From Lachnospiraceae bacterium (GTDB lineage: Bacteria > Bacillota > Clostridia > Lachnospirales > Lachnospiraceae), in contig JAGAJL010000002.1 of NCBI GenBank assembly GCA_017626095.1, positions 1 through 64,000 of the forward strand: a DNA stretch of 64,000 nt, given 5' to 3'. The translations under genes and the position numbers were made by a program. A model generated the notes under the pieces. That model saw nothing but the letters and a program-made list of their open reading frames with translations. It was not told where the DNA came from and ran no database searches. Position 1 is the stretch's first letter. Each line of letters opens with the position of its first letter. This document shows, piece by piece, positions 27,754 through 36,716 of the stretch.

Positions 27754-27783
27754 AATACCGCACGAAAGTGCGGTATTGCTTTA
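27754..27783 (+). terminator. Hairpin terminator after the zinc-ribbon gene
   Basis: Perfect 10-base stem AATACCGCAC/GTGCGGTATT with a GAAA tetraloop, followed by GCTTTATT. Farther on in this 313-base gap are a hairpin AAAGCATTTCTGCTTT (27817-27832), nested inside an ATGGCATC/GATGCCAT inverted repeat (27806-27813 and 27886-27893), and then the recA promoter. Confidence 0.75.
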
Positions 27784-27968
27784 TTGAAAAAAATGTGATA
27801 AAGTTATGGCATCCAAAAAGCATTTCTGCTTTGGGGCAGTTTCGCCCATATTTCCCAATTATTATACAAAAATTCAAAAAGAAGTGATGCCATTGAGGGT
27901 GATTTAACGGACTTTTGTTTTGGTATAATCAAAACATAGTTTGAAACCAATAAAAATCAAAACAAGTA

Positions 27969-27997
27969 TTGACAAAATCGAACATTTGTTTTATTCT
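27969..27997 (+). promoter_or_regulatory. recA promoter overlapping a LexA box
   Basis: TTGACA (27969-27974), 17-base spacer, TATTCT (27992-27997). The spacer contains the first LexA-type box, so repressor binding would block polymerase. Confidence 0.8.
27979..27992. promoter_or_regulatory. LexA (SOS) box 1
   Basis: CGAACATTTGTTTT, close to the Firmicutes consensus CGAAC-N4-GTTCG, with its right half imperfect. Lies within the promoter spacer. Confidence 0.75.
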
Positions 27998-28008
27998 TAA
28001 ACAAGAGA

Positions 28009-28022
28009 CGAACAAATGTTCC
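28009..28022. promoter_or_regulatory. LexA (SOS) box 2
   Basis: CGAACAAATGTTCC contains the perfect palindrome GAACAAATGTTC. It is 30 bases from box 1, about three helical turns, so two LexA dimers would bind the same face of the DNA. Confidence 0.85.
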
Positions 28023-28037
28023 CAAAGGAGAGGAAAA

Positions 28038-29081
28038 ATGGAAAGAGAAGAAAAATTAAAAGCATTAGACGCAGCAATTTCACAGATTGAAAGATCCTAT
28101 GGTAAAGGCTCTATCATGAAGCTTGGTGATCCCACCAGACAAATGAATGTGGAAACGATTCCTACCGGTTCGCTGAGCCTGGATATTGCATTGGGGCTTG
28201 GTGGCATTCCTAAGGGACGTATTATTGAGATATATGGGCCTGAATCATCAGGTAAAACGACCGTTACATTACACATGATTGCAGAAGTACAAAAAAGAGG
28301 AGGAATTGCAGGATTTATTGATGCTGAGCATGCATTAGATCCCGCATATGCAAAAAACATCGGTGTTGATATTGATAATCTTTATATATCTCAGCCGGAT
28401 TGTGGTGAACAGGCTTTGGAAATATGCGAAACAATGGTGCGCTCAGGTGCCATTGATATCGTAGTTGTTGACTCAGTAGCAGCTTTGGTACCCAAAGCAG
28501 AGATTGATGGAGATATGGGAGATTCTCATGTTGGTCTTCAGGCAAGGCTGATGTCTCAGGCATTGAGAAAACTAACCGCTGTTATCAGTAAATCCAATTG
28601 TACGGTTATTTTTATTAATCAGTTGCGTGAAAAAGTAGGTATTATGTTTGGTAATCCGGAAACGACAACCGGCGGAAATGCCTTAAAGTTCTATTCCTCC
28701 GTTCGTCTTGATGTGCGCAGAAAAGAGCAGTTGTTAGTCAACGGCGAAGCTGTCGGCAACCGCACTAAAGTTAAAGTTGTGAAGAATAAAATTGCTCCTC
28801 CGTTTAAGATTGCAGAATTTGATATTATGTTTGGAAAAGGTATTTCTGCAGTCGGAGATATTCTTGATCTTGCAGCAGAATGCGGAGTTGTGAACAAAAG
28901 TGGTGCATGGTATGCATATGAAGGAGAAAAGCTGGGACAGGGACGTGAAAATTCCAAAATCTTTTTACAACAGCATCCGGATATGCTTGCTGAGATTGAG
29001 CACAAGGTTCGTGTACAGTATGGATTGTTAAAAGAAAATGAAGAAGTTTCTGTTGAAAAACAGAAGACTTCCGAAAAATAA
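28038..29081 (+). CDS. recA: Recombinase RecA
   Basis: 347 aa from the ATG after GGAGAGG; the open frame extends upstream through the promoter, so the longer start is rejected. RecA forms filaments on single-stranded DNA, drives strand exchange and triggers LexA cleavage. Walker [10 protein letters not shown] is near residues 66-74, [11 protein letters not shown] follows near 94, and Walker B/L1 is [20 protein letters not shown] near 140. L2 and the C-terminal acidic tail are present. recX follows 26 bases downstream under the same SOS promoter. Confidence 0.98.
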   Translation: MEREEKLKALDAAISQIERSYGKGSIMKLGDPTRQMNVETIPTGSLSLDIALGLGGIPKGRIIEIYGPESSGKTTVTLHMIAEVQKRGGIAGFIDAEHALDPAYAKNIGVDIDNLYISQPDCGEQALEICETMVRSGAIDIVVVDSVAALVPKAEIDGDMGDSHVGLQARLMSQALRKLTAVISKSNCTVIFINQLREKVGIMFGNPETTTGGNALKFYSSVRLDVRRKEQLLVNGEAVGNRTKVKVVKNKIAPPFKIAEFDIMFGKGISAVGDILDLAAECGVVNKSGAWYAYEGEKLGQGRENSKIFLQQHPDMLAEIEHKVRVQYGLLKENEEVSVEKQKTSEK

Positions 29082-29107
29082 AAAACCTAAAAAGAGGTTT
29101 TACAGAC

Positions 29108-29740
29108 ATGATTGTTACTGATTTGATAGATATTTCAAAAAAACAATGTAAAGTCATGATTGATGATGAGTTTGCCTTTGTCTTGTACAAAGGCGAACTT
29201 CATTTATACGGGATTTCCGTTGGAAAAGAAATGACAGAAGCATGTTATCATAAAATTGTGGATGAGGTTCTTTGCAGACGATGCAAATTACGGGCCATGA
29301 ATCTGCTCAAGGCGCGAAATTATTCTGAAAAAAGACTGAAGGAAAAGCTGATGAATGGAAATTATCCGTCCAAATGTGTAGAAGCCGCCATGGAATATGT
29401 GAAATCCTTTGGATATGTCGATGATGACCATTATGCGCAGGATTTTCTGTTTTACCATGGGAAAAAACTCAACAGACAGCAAATTTTTCTGAAATTAAGG
29501 CAGAGAGGAATTCCGGATGACATTATAAGGGATGCATATCAAAGCTTTTGCGAACGTGGAGAAAAGACGCCGGATGAAGCTCTTATTCACAGACAACTGG
29601 AAAAAAAGCATTTTTCCGGTTGGGAATCCTGCACATCGGAGGAAAAAAATAAATTTCTTCGCTCACTTATACAAAAGGGATTTTCTATGGACGCCGTTTT
29701 GTGTACAATGCAGTCATTTTCAGGTACAGGCGGTAATTAG
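29108..29740 (+). CDS. recX: RecA regulator RecX
   Basis: 210 aa. RecX binds RecA filaments and limits their growth. The protein is made of three-helix repeats; family sequence KARNYSEKRLKEKLMNGNYP, VEAAMEYVKSFGYVDDDHYA and KLRQRGIPDDII is clear. Its position directly after recA supports both identity and SOS co-regulation. A GAGG site is followed by a spacing of about 12 to the ATG. Confidence 0.93.
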   Translation: MIVTDLIDISKKQCKVMIDDEFAFVLYKGELHLYGISVGKEMTEACYHKIVDEVLCRRCKLRAMNLLKARNYSEKRLKEKLMNGNYPSKCVEAAMEYVKSFGYVDDDHYAQDFLFYHGKKLNRQQIFLKLRQRGIPDDIIRDAYQSFCERGEKTPDEALIHRQLEKKHFSGWESCTSEEKNKFLRSLIQKGFSMDAVLCTMQSFSGTGGN

Positions 29741-29753
29741 AGCGGTTGGTAGT

Positions 29754-29790
29754 ATGTGCGTTGCATGTGCGCTTGATATGTGCGCTTGAT
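29754..29790. repeat. 13-base tandem repeat between recX and rny
   Basis: ATGTGCGCTTGAT occurs twice in perfect tandem (29765-29777 and 29778-29790), after a degenerate copy at 29754. No known protein-binding site is recognised. Confidence 0.8.
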
Positions 29791-29804
29791 ATGGACATAT
29801 GTAC

Positions 29805-29833
29805 TTGACATAACAACAGATATGGTTTAGAAT
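29805..29833 (+). promoter_or_regulatory. Sigma-A promoter of rny
   Basis: TTGACA (29805-29810), 17-base spacer, TAGAAT (29828-29833). The transcript leader holds a perfect hairpin AGAACGAA/TTCGTTCT (29858-29877) and a GC-rich inverted repeat over the ribosome site (29911-29923). Confidence 0.75.
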
Positions 29834-29928
29834 TGAAGTGTTGTAAAATCGCGACTTAGAACGAAGCATTTCGTTCTATTATGAGATATTTGTACAATGA
29901 AAATTAAATAAGGAGGTGCTCCTGTACA

Positions 29929-31479
29929 ATGGCTGTTTATATAATTATTGCCGTTGTAGTGACACTTGTGATTGCTGTTCCGGTTACTTCCGCAGTGGTT
30001 ACTTCTACATTAAAGAAGCAAGCTGCATCAAAAATCGGAAATGCGGACGAAAAGGCGCGTGAAATTATTGACGAAGCTTTGAAGACTGCAGAAGCAAAGA
30101 AACGTGAGGGTTTGCTTGAGGTCAAAGAGGAATCAATTCGTACCAAAAACGAATTAGATAAAGAAATCAAAGAGCGTAGAGCAGAAGCCCAGCGTTACGA
30201 GAGACGTGTTCAGCAAAAAGAAGAGAATATCGACAAAAAAGCTGAAGCAATCGAGAAAAAAGAAGCAAGTCTTACTGCAAGGGAAGAAGAGTTGTCAAAG
30301 CAGAAAGCTGAGATAGCCAAATTAAACGAACAAAGAGTACAGGAACTAGAACGAATCTCTGGATTAACCTCCGAACAGGCAAAAGAATATTTGTTGAAAA
30401 TTGTTGAAGAAGATGTTAAACATGAAACTGCTGTCATGATTAAAGAAATGGAGAGCAGGGCCAAGGAAGAAGCAGACAAGAAGGCGAAGGAATACGTTGT
30501 TACAGCAATTCAACGATGTGCTGCAGATCACGTTTCCGAGACAACGCTTTCGGTTGTGCAGCTTCCTAACGACGAAATGAAAGGTCGTATCATTGGTAGA
30601 GAGGGAAGAAATATTCGTACTCTTGAAACAATGACCGGTGTTGATTTAATTATTGATGATACACCCGAAGCAGTTATCTTATCAGGATTTGATCCAATCC
30701 GTAGAGAAGTTGCTCGTATTGCCTTGGAAAAATTGATTGTGGACGGACGTATTCATCCGGCCAGAATTGAAGAAATGGTAGAAAAGGCACAAAAAGAGGT
30801 TGAAACCATTATCCGTGAAGAAGGTGAAGCAGCTATCCTTGAGGTGGGAGTGCATGGTATTCATTCCGAACTTGTTCGTTTATTAGGAAAGATGAAATAT
30901 CGTACAAGCTATGGACAAAATGCTTTGAAGCATTCCATTGAAGTTGCTCATCTGACCGGACTTTTGGCGTCTGAGATGGGCTTGGATGTCAGAATGGCTA
31001 AGCGTGCCGGTTTATTACATGATATCGGTAAAGCTGTTGACCATGAAATGGAAGGATCACATATTCAGCTCGGTGCTGAGTTGTGTAGAAAATATAAGGA
31101 ATCACCCATTGTTATTAATGCCGTTGAATCACATCACGGAGATGTTGAGGCAACCAGCTTAATTGCATGTTTGGTACAGGCTGCAGATACAATTTCTGCT
31201 GCAAGACCCGGTGCAAGACGTGAGACTTTACAGACATATACAACCAGACTGACACAATTAGAAAATATCGCAAACAATTTCAAAGGTGTAGAAAAATCTT
31301 TTGCTATTCAGGCAGGTAGAGAGATTCGTGTAATGGTAGTTCCAGACCAGATTACAGATACAGATATGGTCTTATTGGCTCGAGATATTGCAAAACAGAT
31401 TGAATCTGAACTTGAATATCCGGGCAACATTAAGGTTAGTCTAATCAGAGAATCAAGAGTCATTGATTATGCAAAATAA
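29929..31479 (+). CDS. rny: Ribonuclease Y
   Basis: 516 aa. RNase Y is the membrane-anchored endonuclease that starts mRNA decay in Firmicutes. An N-terminal membrane helix (about 3-25) is followed by a long charged coiled coil (30-200), a KH domain with [12 protein letters not shown] (about 222-233) and an HD domain whose catalytic pair is HDIGKA (near 363). The ATG follows AGGAGG by 12 bases, longer than usual, with the site inside the short inverted repeat AGGAG-GTG-CTCCT. Own promoter upstream and strong terminator downstream. Confidence 0.96.
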   Translation: MAVYIIIAVVVTLVIAVPVTSAVVTSTLKKQAASKIGNADEKAREIIDEALKTAEAKKREGLLEVKEESIRTKNELDKEIKERRAEAQRYERRVQQKEENIDKKAEAIEKKEASLTAREEELSKQKAEIAKLNEQRVQELERISGLTSEQAKEYLLKIVEEDVKHETAVMIKEMESRAKEEADKKAKEYVVTAIQRCAADHVSETTLSVVQLPNDEMKGRIIGREGRNIRTLETMTGVDLIIDDTPEAVILSGFDPIRREVARIALEKLIVDGRIHPARIEEMVEKAQKEVETIIREEGEAAILEVGVHGIHSELVRLLGKMKYRTSYGQNALKHSIEVAHLTGLLASEMGLDVRMAKRAGLLHDIGKAVDHEMEGSHIQLGAELCRKYKESPIVINAVESHHGDVEATSLIACLVQAADTISAARPGARRETLQTYTTRLTQLENIANNFKGVEKSFAIQAGREIRVMVVPDQITDTDMVLLARDIAKQIESELEYPGNIKVSLIRESRVIDYAK

Positions 31480-31500
31480 ATCGTATAATTAATAAAATTA

Positions 31501-31538
31501 CCCCCCCGGATTATTTAATCTGGGGGGTTTTTGTATGA
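31501..31538. terminator. Terminator after rny, also facing purC
   Basis: Stem CCCCCCCGGATT paired with AATCTGGGGGG (loop ATTT), followed by a T run. It lies in the convergent gap between rny and purC. Confidence 0.9.
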
Positions 31539-31602
31539 TAGAATAAAATTACTTATATAGTTAAAATTATAAATACAAAATTATTAAAATAATTCTAAAA
31601 TA

Positions 31603-32475
31603 TTAAAGTGGTTTACCGGTTAATAATTCATATGCCTGCAAGTATTTGTCAATTGTTTTCTGAACAATATCATCCGGGAGTTCCCAGTCATGTTCATTTG
31701 CTTTTAACCAGTCACGGGCAAATTGTTTATCAAAAGATGGTTGTCCGTGTCCGGGTTCATATCCATCTGCAGGCCAGAAACGAGAGCTGTCGGGAGTAAG
31801 CATCTCATCGCCTATTACAATATTGCCTTCTTCATCTAAACCGAATTCAAATTTGGTATCTGCAATGATGATGCCTTTTGATAAAGCATAATCAGCACAT
31901 TTTTTATACAATTCGATGGTATAATCGCGAAGTTTTGTAGCATATTCCAGACCTTTGCCGGGAAATCTTTCTTCCAGATATGAAACACTCTGTTCAAAAG
32001 AGATGTTTTCATCATGATCTCCGATTTCTGCTTTGGTAGAAGGGGTGTAAATGGGCTCAGGCAGTTTGTCGGATTCTTTTAATCCTTCAGGGAGTTTTAT
32101 GCCACATACAGTTCCGTTTTCTTTATAGCTGGCCCAACCGCTTCCGGTAATATAGCCACGAACAATACATTCAATGGGAAGCATATTAAGTTTACGACAC
32201 ATCATACTGTTGCCATCAAATTTTTCTTGTTGGAAAAATTCGGGCATATCTTTAACATCTACGGAAATCATATGATTTGGAAGAATGTCCTTTGTCATGT
32301 CAAACCAGAATTTAGACATCTGAGTTAAAACGGTGCCTTTCTTTGTGACGATATTTTTTAAAATGACATCAAAACAACTGATACGGTCTGTTGCTACCAT
32401 GATTAAGCTGTCACCGTTATCATAGATTTCACGAACTTTGCCTTCTTTAATGGGTTTGATTTCTGTTACGCTCAT
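31603..32475 (-). CDS. purC: Phosphoribosylaminoimidazole-succinocarboxamide synthase
   Basis: 290 aa. The enzyme joins CAIR and aspartate with ATP in purine synthesis. The N-terminal KEGKVREIYDNGDSLIMVATD is at residues 10-30; IECIVRGYITGSGWASY near 107 and DTKFEFGLDEEGNIVIGDEMLTPDSSR near 205-231 are signature regions. Length is that of the longer clostridial/yeast-like SAICAR synthase. It stands alone, away from other pur genes, leftward, with an AGAGGT site. No purine riboswitch is apparent upstream. Confidence 0.95.
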   Translation of the reverse strand: MSVTEIKPIKEGKVREIYDNGDSLIMVATDRISCFDVILKNIVTKKGTVLTQMSKFWFDMTKDILPNHMISVDVKDMPEFFQQEKFDGNSMMCRKLNMLPIECIVRGYITGSGWASYKENGTVCGIKLPEGLKESDKLPEPIYTPSTKAEIGDHDENISFEQSVSYLEERFPGKGLEYATKLRDYTIELYKKCADYALSKGIIIADTKFEFGLDEEGNIVIGDEMLTPDSSRFWPADGYEPGHGQPSFDKQFARDWLKANEHDWELPDDIVQKTIDKYLQAYELLTGKPL

Positions 32476-32579
32476 TTGAATTTACCTCTTTATTTTGTAA
32501 TCTGGTATATAAACCTTTTTTATTATATAACGATTACGCAAAATATGAAAGAGAAAGTAGCCCAATAATGGCGAATTTT

Positions 32580-32828
32580 ATAGAATTCCCTTTTCGGATT
32601 TGTGTTCCTAACATATATCTTTGTCGCCTCGTACTTCGGTTTCTGGTTTTCTAAGCGGCATGCTCACAAAATATTATGAAATGACCGGTTTCAAAACTCA
32701 GACTTCGTCTTCAGATAGTTGAAACCGGTCATTTATTTTTGCTCACTAATGTCGCTAAGAAAGACACGAAAACTCGTAAAAGTTGGTGGCAAAGATATAT
32801 ATTAGGAACACAAATCCGAAAGAATTAT
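32580..32828. repeat. Palindromic dispersed element, copy 2 (complete)
   Basis: About 249 bases with near-identical inverted ends: the left end contains CTTTTCGGATTTGTGTTCCT and the right end its complement, each followed inward by a TATATCTTTG-type block. The centre is a hairpin at 32681-32732 (ATGACCGGTTTCAA and its complement) with a loop containing CAGACTTCGTCTTCAGA. The arms can fold on each other almost throughout. No transposase frame is inside. It fills most of the 461-base gap between divergent purC and the aminotransferase; the rest of the gap holds only AT-rich leaders. Confidence 0.88.
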
Positions 32829-32936
32829 AAAAAAGAAGGAAAATGTCTCTATTTGCTTGTTTTTCTGCGCCTCATAGTGTAAAATAAACAAGGTGTATGA
32901 TTGTATACAATGAAACAATTTCAAGGCGGTGTTAAT

Positions 32937-34223
32937 ATGAAAGCGTACAGTGAATTAACAAAAGAAGAATTATTGCAATTGAAAAAGAAGTTGGATACTG
33001 CGTATGAAGAGGCAAAGGGCAAGGGTTTGCAGTTGGATATGTCCAGAGGTAAGCCGTCTGCAAGTCAGCTAAATTTAAGTATGGAATTACTGGATGCAGT
33101 TAACAGTCAATCGGATTGCAAGTCTGAAAATGGAACAGATTGTCGTAATTATGGAGTTTTGGATGGCCTGTGGGAAGCAAGAGTTCTAATGGCTGAAATG
33201 ATGGATACAAAGCCTGAAAATGTGATTGTATTTGGCAATGCCAGTTTAAATATTATGTTTGATACAATTTCAAGATCAATGATAAAAGGAGTATGTGGTT
33301 CAACACCCTGGTGCAAATTGGATGAGGTAAAATTTCTTTGTCCGGTTCCGGGGTATGACAGACATTTTGCTATTACGGAATACTTTGGCATTGAAATGAT
33401 TAATATTCCTATGACGGAAGATGGACCGGATATGGATTTGGTTGAACAATATGTGAATCATGATCCGACCGTTAAGGGAATTTGGTGTGTGCCGAAATAT
33501 TCTAATCCCCAGGGATACAGCTATTCAGATGAAACCGTCAGACGGATGGCTGCTTTGAAACCTGCTGCAGAGGATTTCCGTATTTTCTGGGATAATGCCT
33601 ATGTCATTCATCATTTATATGAAGATAAGCAGACCAAAATTTTGGATATCATTTCGGAATGTGAAAAGGCCGGTAATCCGGATATGGTATATGAATTTGC
33701 TTCCACATCGAAAGTTTCTTTTCCGGGAAGCGGTATATCTGCCATGGCTTCTTCTGCCAAGAATCTTGACTTTGTCAAAAAGGCAATGACTATTCAGACG
33801 ATTGGTCATGATAAAATCAATCAGTTAAGACATGTGAAATATTTTAAAGATATCAATGGATTACAAGCGCATATGATGAGACACGCAGAGTCTATTCGCC
33901 CCAAGTTTGAGGCTGTGTTAAATACATTGGAAAACGAACTTGGTGGTTTGGACATTGCTTCATGGACCAAACCGTTAGGAGGCTATTTTATTTCTTTTGA
34001 TGCGCTAGAAGGCTGTGCAAACGCAATCGTAGCAAAGTGCAAAGAAGCCGGTGTGGTAATGACCGGAGCAGGAGCAACTTTCCCTTATAAAAAGGATCCA
34101 AAAGACAGCAATATTCGAATTGCACCGACACTGCCTACTCCCGAAGAACTGGCTTTGGCGACTGAAATTTTTGTACTTTGTGTAAAACTCGTTTCTATTG
34201 AAAAACTGTTGGAGAATAAATAA
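32937..34223 (+). CDS. Aspartate aminotransferase-like enzyme (class I, subgroup Ic)
   Basis: 428 aa from the ATG after CAAGGCGGTG. It matches the PLP-dependent AspT-type aminotransferases (Pfam group with MocR-like aminotransferase fold), recognised by the N-terminal LQLDMSRGKPSASQLNLS near residues 35-52 and by YGVLDGLWEAR, PGYDRHFAITEYFG and the PLP-lysine region FASTSKVSFPGSG near 261-273. Aspartate/oxoglutarate exchange is known for a characterised actinobacterial member; substrate here is inferred. The stop overlaps the next start by one base (TAATG), so it is coupled to the NUDIX gene. Confidence 0.82.
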   Translation: MKAYSELTKEELLQLKKKLDTAYEEAKGKGLQLDMSRGKPSASQLNLSMELLDAVNSQSDCKSENGTDCRNYGVLDGLWEARVLMAEMMDTKPENVIVFGNASLNIMFDTISRSMIKGVCGSTPWCKLDEVKFLCPVPGYDRHFAITEYFGIEMINIPMTEDGPDMDLVEQYVNHDPTVKGIWCVPKYSNPQGYSYSDETVRRMAALKPAAEDFRIFWDNAYVIHHLYEDKQTKILDIISECEKAGNPDMVYEFASTSKVSFPGSGISAMASSAKNLDFVKKAMTIQTIGHDKINQLRHVKYFKDINGLQAHMMRHAESIRPKFEAVLNTLENELGGLDIASWTKPLGGYFISFDALEGCANAIVAKCKEAGVVMTGAGATFPYKKDPKDSNIRIAPTLPTPEELALATEIFVLCVKLVSIEKLLENK

Positions 34224-34777
34224 TGGCTGAACAATTTAAACGTCTGGATCGTAAACTTGTTTATCATGGACATATCGTTGATTTTTATGAAGATACAATG
34301 CAGGTTCCCAATGGGAATGTTGTAAAGTGGGATTTTATTAAGCATAATGGGGCGGCAGCTGTAGTTCCTGTGCTTGATGATGGCAGAATCCTGATGGTAA
34401 AACAATACCGGAATGCTTTGGATAAAGAGACTTGGGAAATACCGGCGGGTGGATTAAACGGGCAGGAACCATTTATTGAATGCAGTCATAGAGAACTGGA
34501 AGAAGAGACAGGATATCACTGCGAATTGGAAGATATGGAGTTTTTGATTTCCATTGCTTCAACGGTTGCTTTTTGTAATGAACGTATCGATGTTTATGTT
34601 GCTAAAAATTTGATTAAAACCTCTCAACATCTGGATGAAGATGAGTTTATCAATGTAAAGCCGTATACAACCGATGAATTAAAGAAAATGATATTTGCAG
34701 GTGAAATACAGGATGCAAAAACGATTGCCTCCATCATGTCCTATATTAATAAGTATGAATGCGATAAACATAATTAA
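34223..34777 (+). CDS. nudF: NUDIX hydrolase, probable ADP-ribose pyrophosphatase
   Basis: 184 aa. The Nudix box G-x5-E-x7-R-E-x2-E-E-x-G is exact in GGLNGQEPFIECSHRELEEETGY (read from 34447). MVKQYRNALDKETWEIPAG just before it is typical of ADP-ribose pyrophosphatases (NudF/YqkG). It hydrolyses ADP-ribose to AMP and ribose-5-phosphate. Its location before spoIIM and xerD matches the Bacillus nudF-spoIIM-xerD neighbourhood. A spacer with a TTTTGGATTG decamer repeat (about 34808-34842) and a terminator follow. Confidence 0.88.
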   Translation: MAEQFKRLDRKLVYHGHIVDFYEDTMQVPNGNVVKWDFIKHNGAAAVVPVLDDGRILMVKQYRNALDKETWEIPAGGLNGQEPFIECSHRELEEETGYHCELEDMEFLISIASTVAFCNERIDVYVAKNLIKTSQHLDEDEFINVKPYTTDELKKMIFAGEIQDAKTIASIMSYINKYECDKHN

Positions 34778-34913
34778 TTTTATTCACTCGGCTGTCCAAT
34801 AAGGTCTTGTTTTTGATTGTTTTGGATTGTTTTGGATTATGAGGGAGACAAAAGGGCAATTGGTGATTGTACTTACAAAAATTGCCGATTAAAAAGAATA
34901 AGAACGACAAAGA

Positions 34914-34951
34914 AAAGATGCAGGAATGTGCCTTCCTGCATCTTTTTTTCA
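34914..34951 (+). terminator. Intrinsic terminator after the NUDIX gene
   Basis: Stem AGATGCAGGAA with its complement TTCCTGCATCT, short loop, then a run of seven T. Confidence 0.9.
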
Positions 34952-35036
34952 TAGAATAGAAGAACAGACCATATATTATAAAAATCTCTTTGTATTGGTA
35001 CAACGGGCTGGTTTGAATCGTTGTAAAAAATATGAT

Positions 35037-35609
35037 ATGAAAAAGATCATAAAGTGTTTTTGGCCGATGTTTTTAGGAATCGGTGTTTGTATTCTATATC
35101 AAAAAGTATTAAAATCATCGGAACTTTTGTTGGATCAGTCAATTATTTCAAATATGATCTCTCAAATTATTTCAGAAGAAAAACAGCAGTTGGAATATTT
35201 TTTTTATATTTTAAAGTTAAGAGGAACGCAGATTGCAATTTTGGTAATATTCCGATTGTTGAAAAAAGAAAAAATCGGAAATATTCTTTGGTTATGGATG
35301 GTGGGAGTAGGAATGGGGATAGGAGCTTACTATTTTGTTTCAACTTACCAGATTTTTGGGTTACTTCTTTTTTTAGCATTCTTATTTCCGCATTATATTT
35401 TTTATCTTCTTGCATATTATAAAAACGCTTCAAGTGACCAAACTAGTCAATATGGTTCGATAAGAAAAGCGTCTAAAAAGGGTTACATAGTTCAAAAACT
35501 GGGGATTATCATAGTTGTCATAATAGGTATCTTGAGTGAATTTTATGTAAATCCATATATCTTAAATTTTTTTGGGAAAATTATTTACATAAAAAATTAC
35601 AAGATATAG
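35037..35609 (+). CDS. spoIIM: SpoIIM-like membrane protein
   Basis: 190 aa from the ATG beginning KKIIKCFWPMF; upstream codons in frame overlap the terminator and are rejected. It has five to six hydrophobic segments. The conserved C-terminal element GILSEFYVNPYIL is the SpoIIM signature, and LKLRGTQIAILVIF resembles the family's second helix. In Bacillus SpoIIM joins SpoIID and SpoIIP in the engulfment machine that remodels septal peptidoglycan during sporulation. The gene lies between the NUDIX gene and xerD as in other spore formers. The ribosome site is weak, which fits low, stage-specific expression. Confidence 0.82.
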   Translation: MKKIIKCFWPMFLGIGVCILYQKVLKSSELLLDQSIISNMISQIISEEKQQLEYFFYILKLRGTQIAILVIFRLLKKEKIGNILWLWMVGVGMGIGAYYFVSTYQIFGLLLFLAFLFPHYIFYLLAYYKNASSDQTSQYGSIRKASKKGYIVQKLGIIIVVIIGILSEFYVNPYILNFFGKIIYIKNYKI

Positions 35610-35782
35610 TGACAAGACAAACAGAAAAAACATAGATATTGGGATTTGTGCAAAAATCCTTGAAAATAAAGGAAAAATCAGTAAATTTTTTGTTTGATTT
35701 TCTTGAAAAATCTGATTATAATAGGGATTGTACTGATTGAGATTTACATAAGTGATGCTTATGAGGAAAGGGCAACATATAT

Positions 35783-36667
35783 ATGGAACAGGCAATCGAA
35801 CAATTCATTGCATATTTACATAATGTAAAAGAAACATCCAATAATACAGAATTGTCGTATCGCCGCGATTTAAAGAAGGTTATTGCTTTTTTGCGTGCCC
35901 GCGGATTGACTGACTGGGTCAGTGTGGCAGAAGATGATTTGAAAGCATATACTGCTTCTATGGGTGAGCAGAATTTTGCAGCTGCTACAATTTCAAGAAA
36001 TATTGCTTCTATCAAGGCTCTTTTTCATTTTATGACGCAGGAAGGTATTATAAAAAAAGATATTTCGGATGGATTAAAAGCACCAAAGATAGAAAAGAAA
36101 ATGCCGGAAGTTTTGACGATGGAGGAAGTGATTCGTCTTTTGGATCAGCCATCAGGAGATAGCCATAAAGAAATTCGTGACAAAGCTATGTTGGAATTGT
36201 TGTATGCGACCGGTATTCGAGTTACAGAGCTGATTACTTTAAAAGTGAGTGACGTAAATTTACCTATGAGTTTTATCATCTGTAAGGATGCTCACAAGGA
36301 AAGAGTGATACCATTTGGAAAGGCTGCAAAAAATGCGCTGGTTCGTTATCTTGGGGAAGCCAGAGAGCAGATGATTGAGGACAAGTCCTCGGATGTGTTG
36401 TTTTGCAATTTCTCCGGGGCGCCGATGAGCCGTCAGGGATTTTGGAAGCTGATTAAGTATTATGCAAAGAAAGCCGGAATTACGGCAGATATCACTCCGC
36501 ATACATTGCGTCATTCTTTTGCGGCGCATCTGGTGGAAAATGGTGCAGACCTTAGAAGTGTACAGGAAATGCTGGGGCATTCCGATATATCTACAACCCA
36601 GATTTATGCGAATATGAATCATAACAGGATTCGAGAAGTTTATGCGAAAGCTCATCCGAGAGGATAG
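35783..36667 (+). CDS. xerD: Site-specific tyrosine recombinase XerD
   Basis: 294 aa. With XerC it resolves chromosome dimers at dif during division. The N-terminal SAM-like core-binding domain (1-95) precedes the catalytic domain: the first Arg is in ATGIRVTELITL, followed by HTLRHSFAAHL, LGHSDISTT and the nucleophile Tyr in TQIYANM. It matches chromosomal XerD rather than a phage integrase in length and position. It follows spoIIM and ends at a bidirectional terminator. Confidence 0.93.
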   Translation: MEQAIEQFIAYLHNVKETSNNTELSYRRDLKKVIAFLRARGLTDWVSVAEDDLKAYTASMGEQNFAAATISRNIASIKALFHFMTQEGIIKKDISDGLKAPKIEKKMPEVLTMEEVIRLLDQPSGDSHKEIRDKAMLELLYATGIRVTELITLKVSDVNLPMSFIICKDAHKERVIPFGKAAKNALVRYLGEAREQMIEDKSSDVLFCNFSGAPMSRQGFWKLIKYYAKKAGITADITPHTLRHSFAAHLVENGADLRSVQEMLGHSDISTTQIYANMNHNRIREVYAKAHPRG

Positions 36668-36670
36668 TTT

Positions 36671-36716
36671 AAAACCGTATGTTTTCCGGCCACCCGGAAG
36701 AACATACGGTTTTTTA
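36671..36716. terminator. Bidirectional terminator between xerD and the DAHP synthase gene
   Basis: Long stem AAAACCGTATGTTTTCCGG with its near-perfect complement, flanked by A on the left and T on the right, so it can serve both converging genes. Confidence 0.88.

Noticed and set aside
32476..32580. Purine riboswitch or T-box upstream of purC or the aminotransferase
   Set aside because: No conserved riboswitch core or T-box sequence is seen; the spacer is mostly the palindromic element.
35783..36667. Phage or integron integrase
   Set aside because: Length, motifs and the NUDIX-spoIIM-xerD neighbourhood match chromosomal XerD; no att site or cargo genes nearby.
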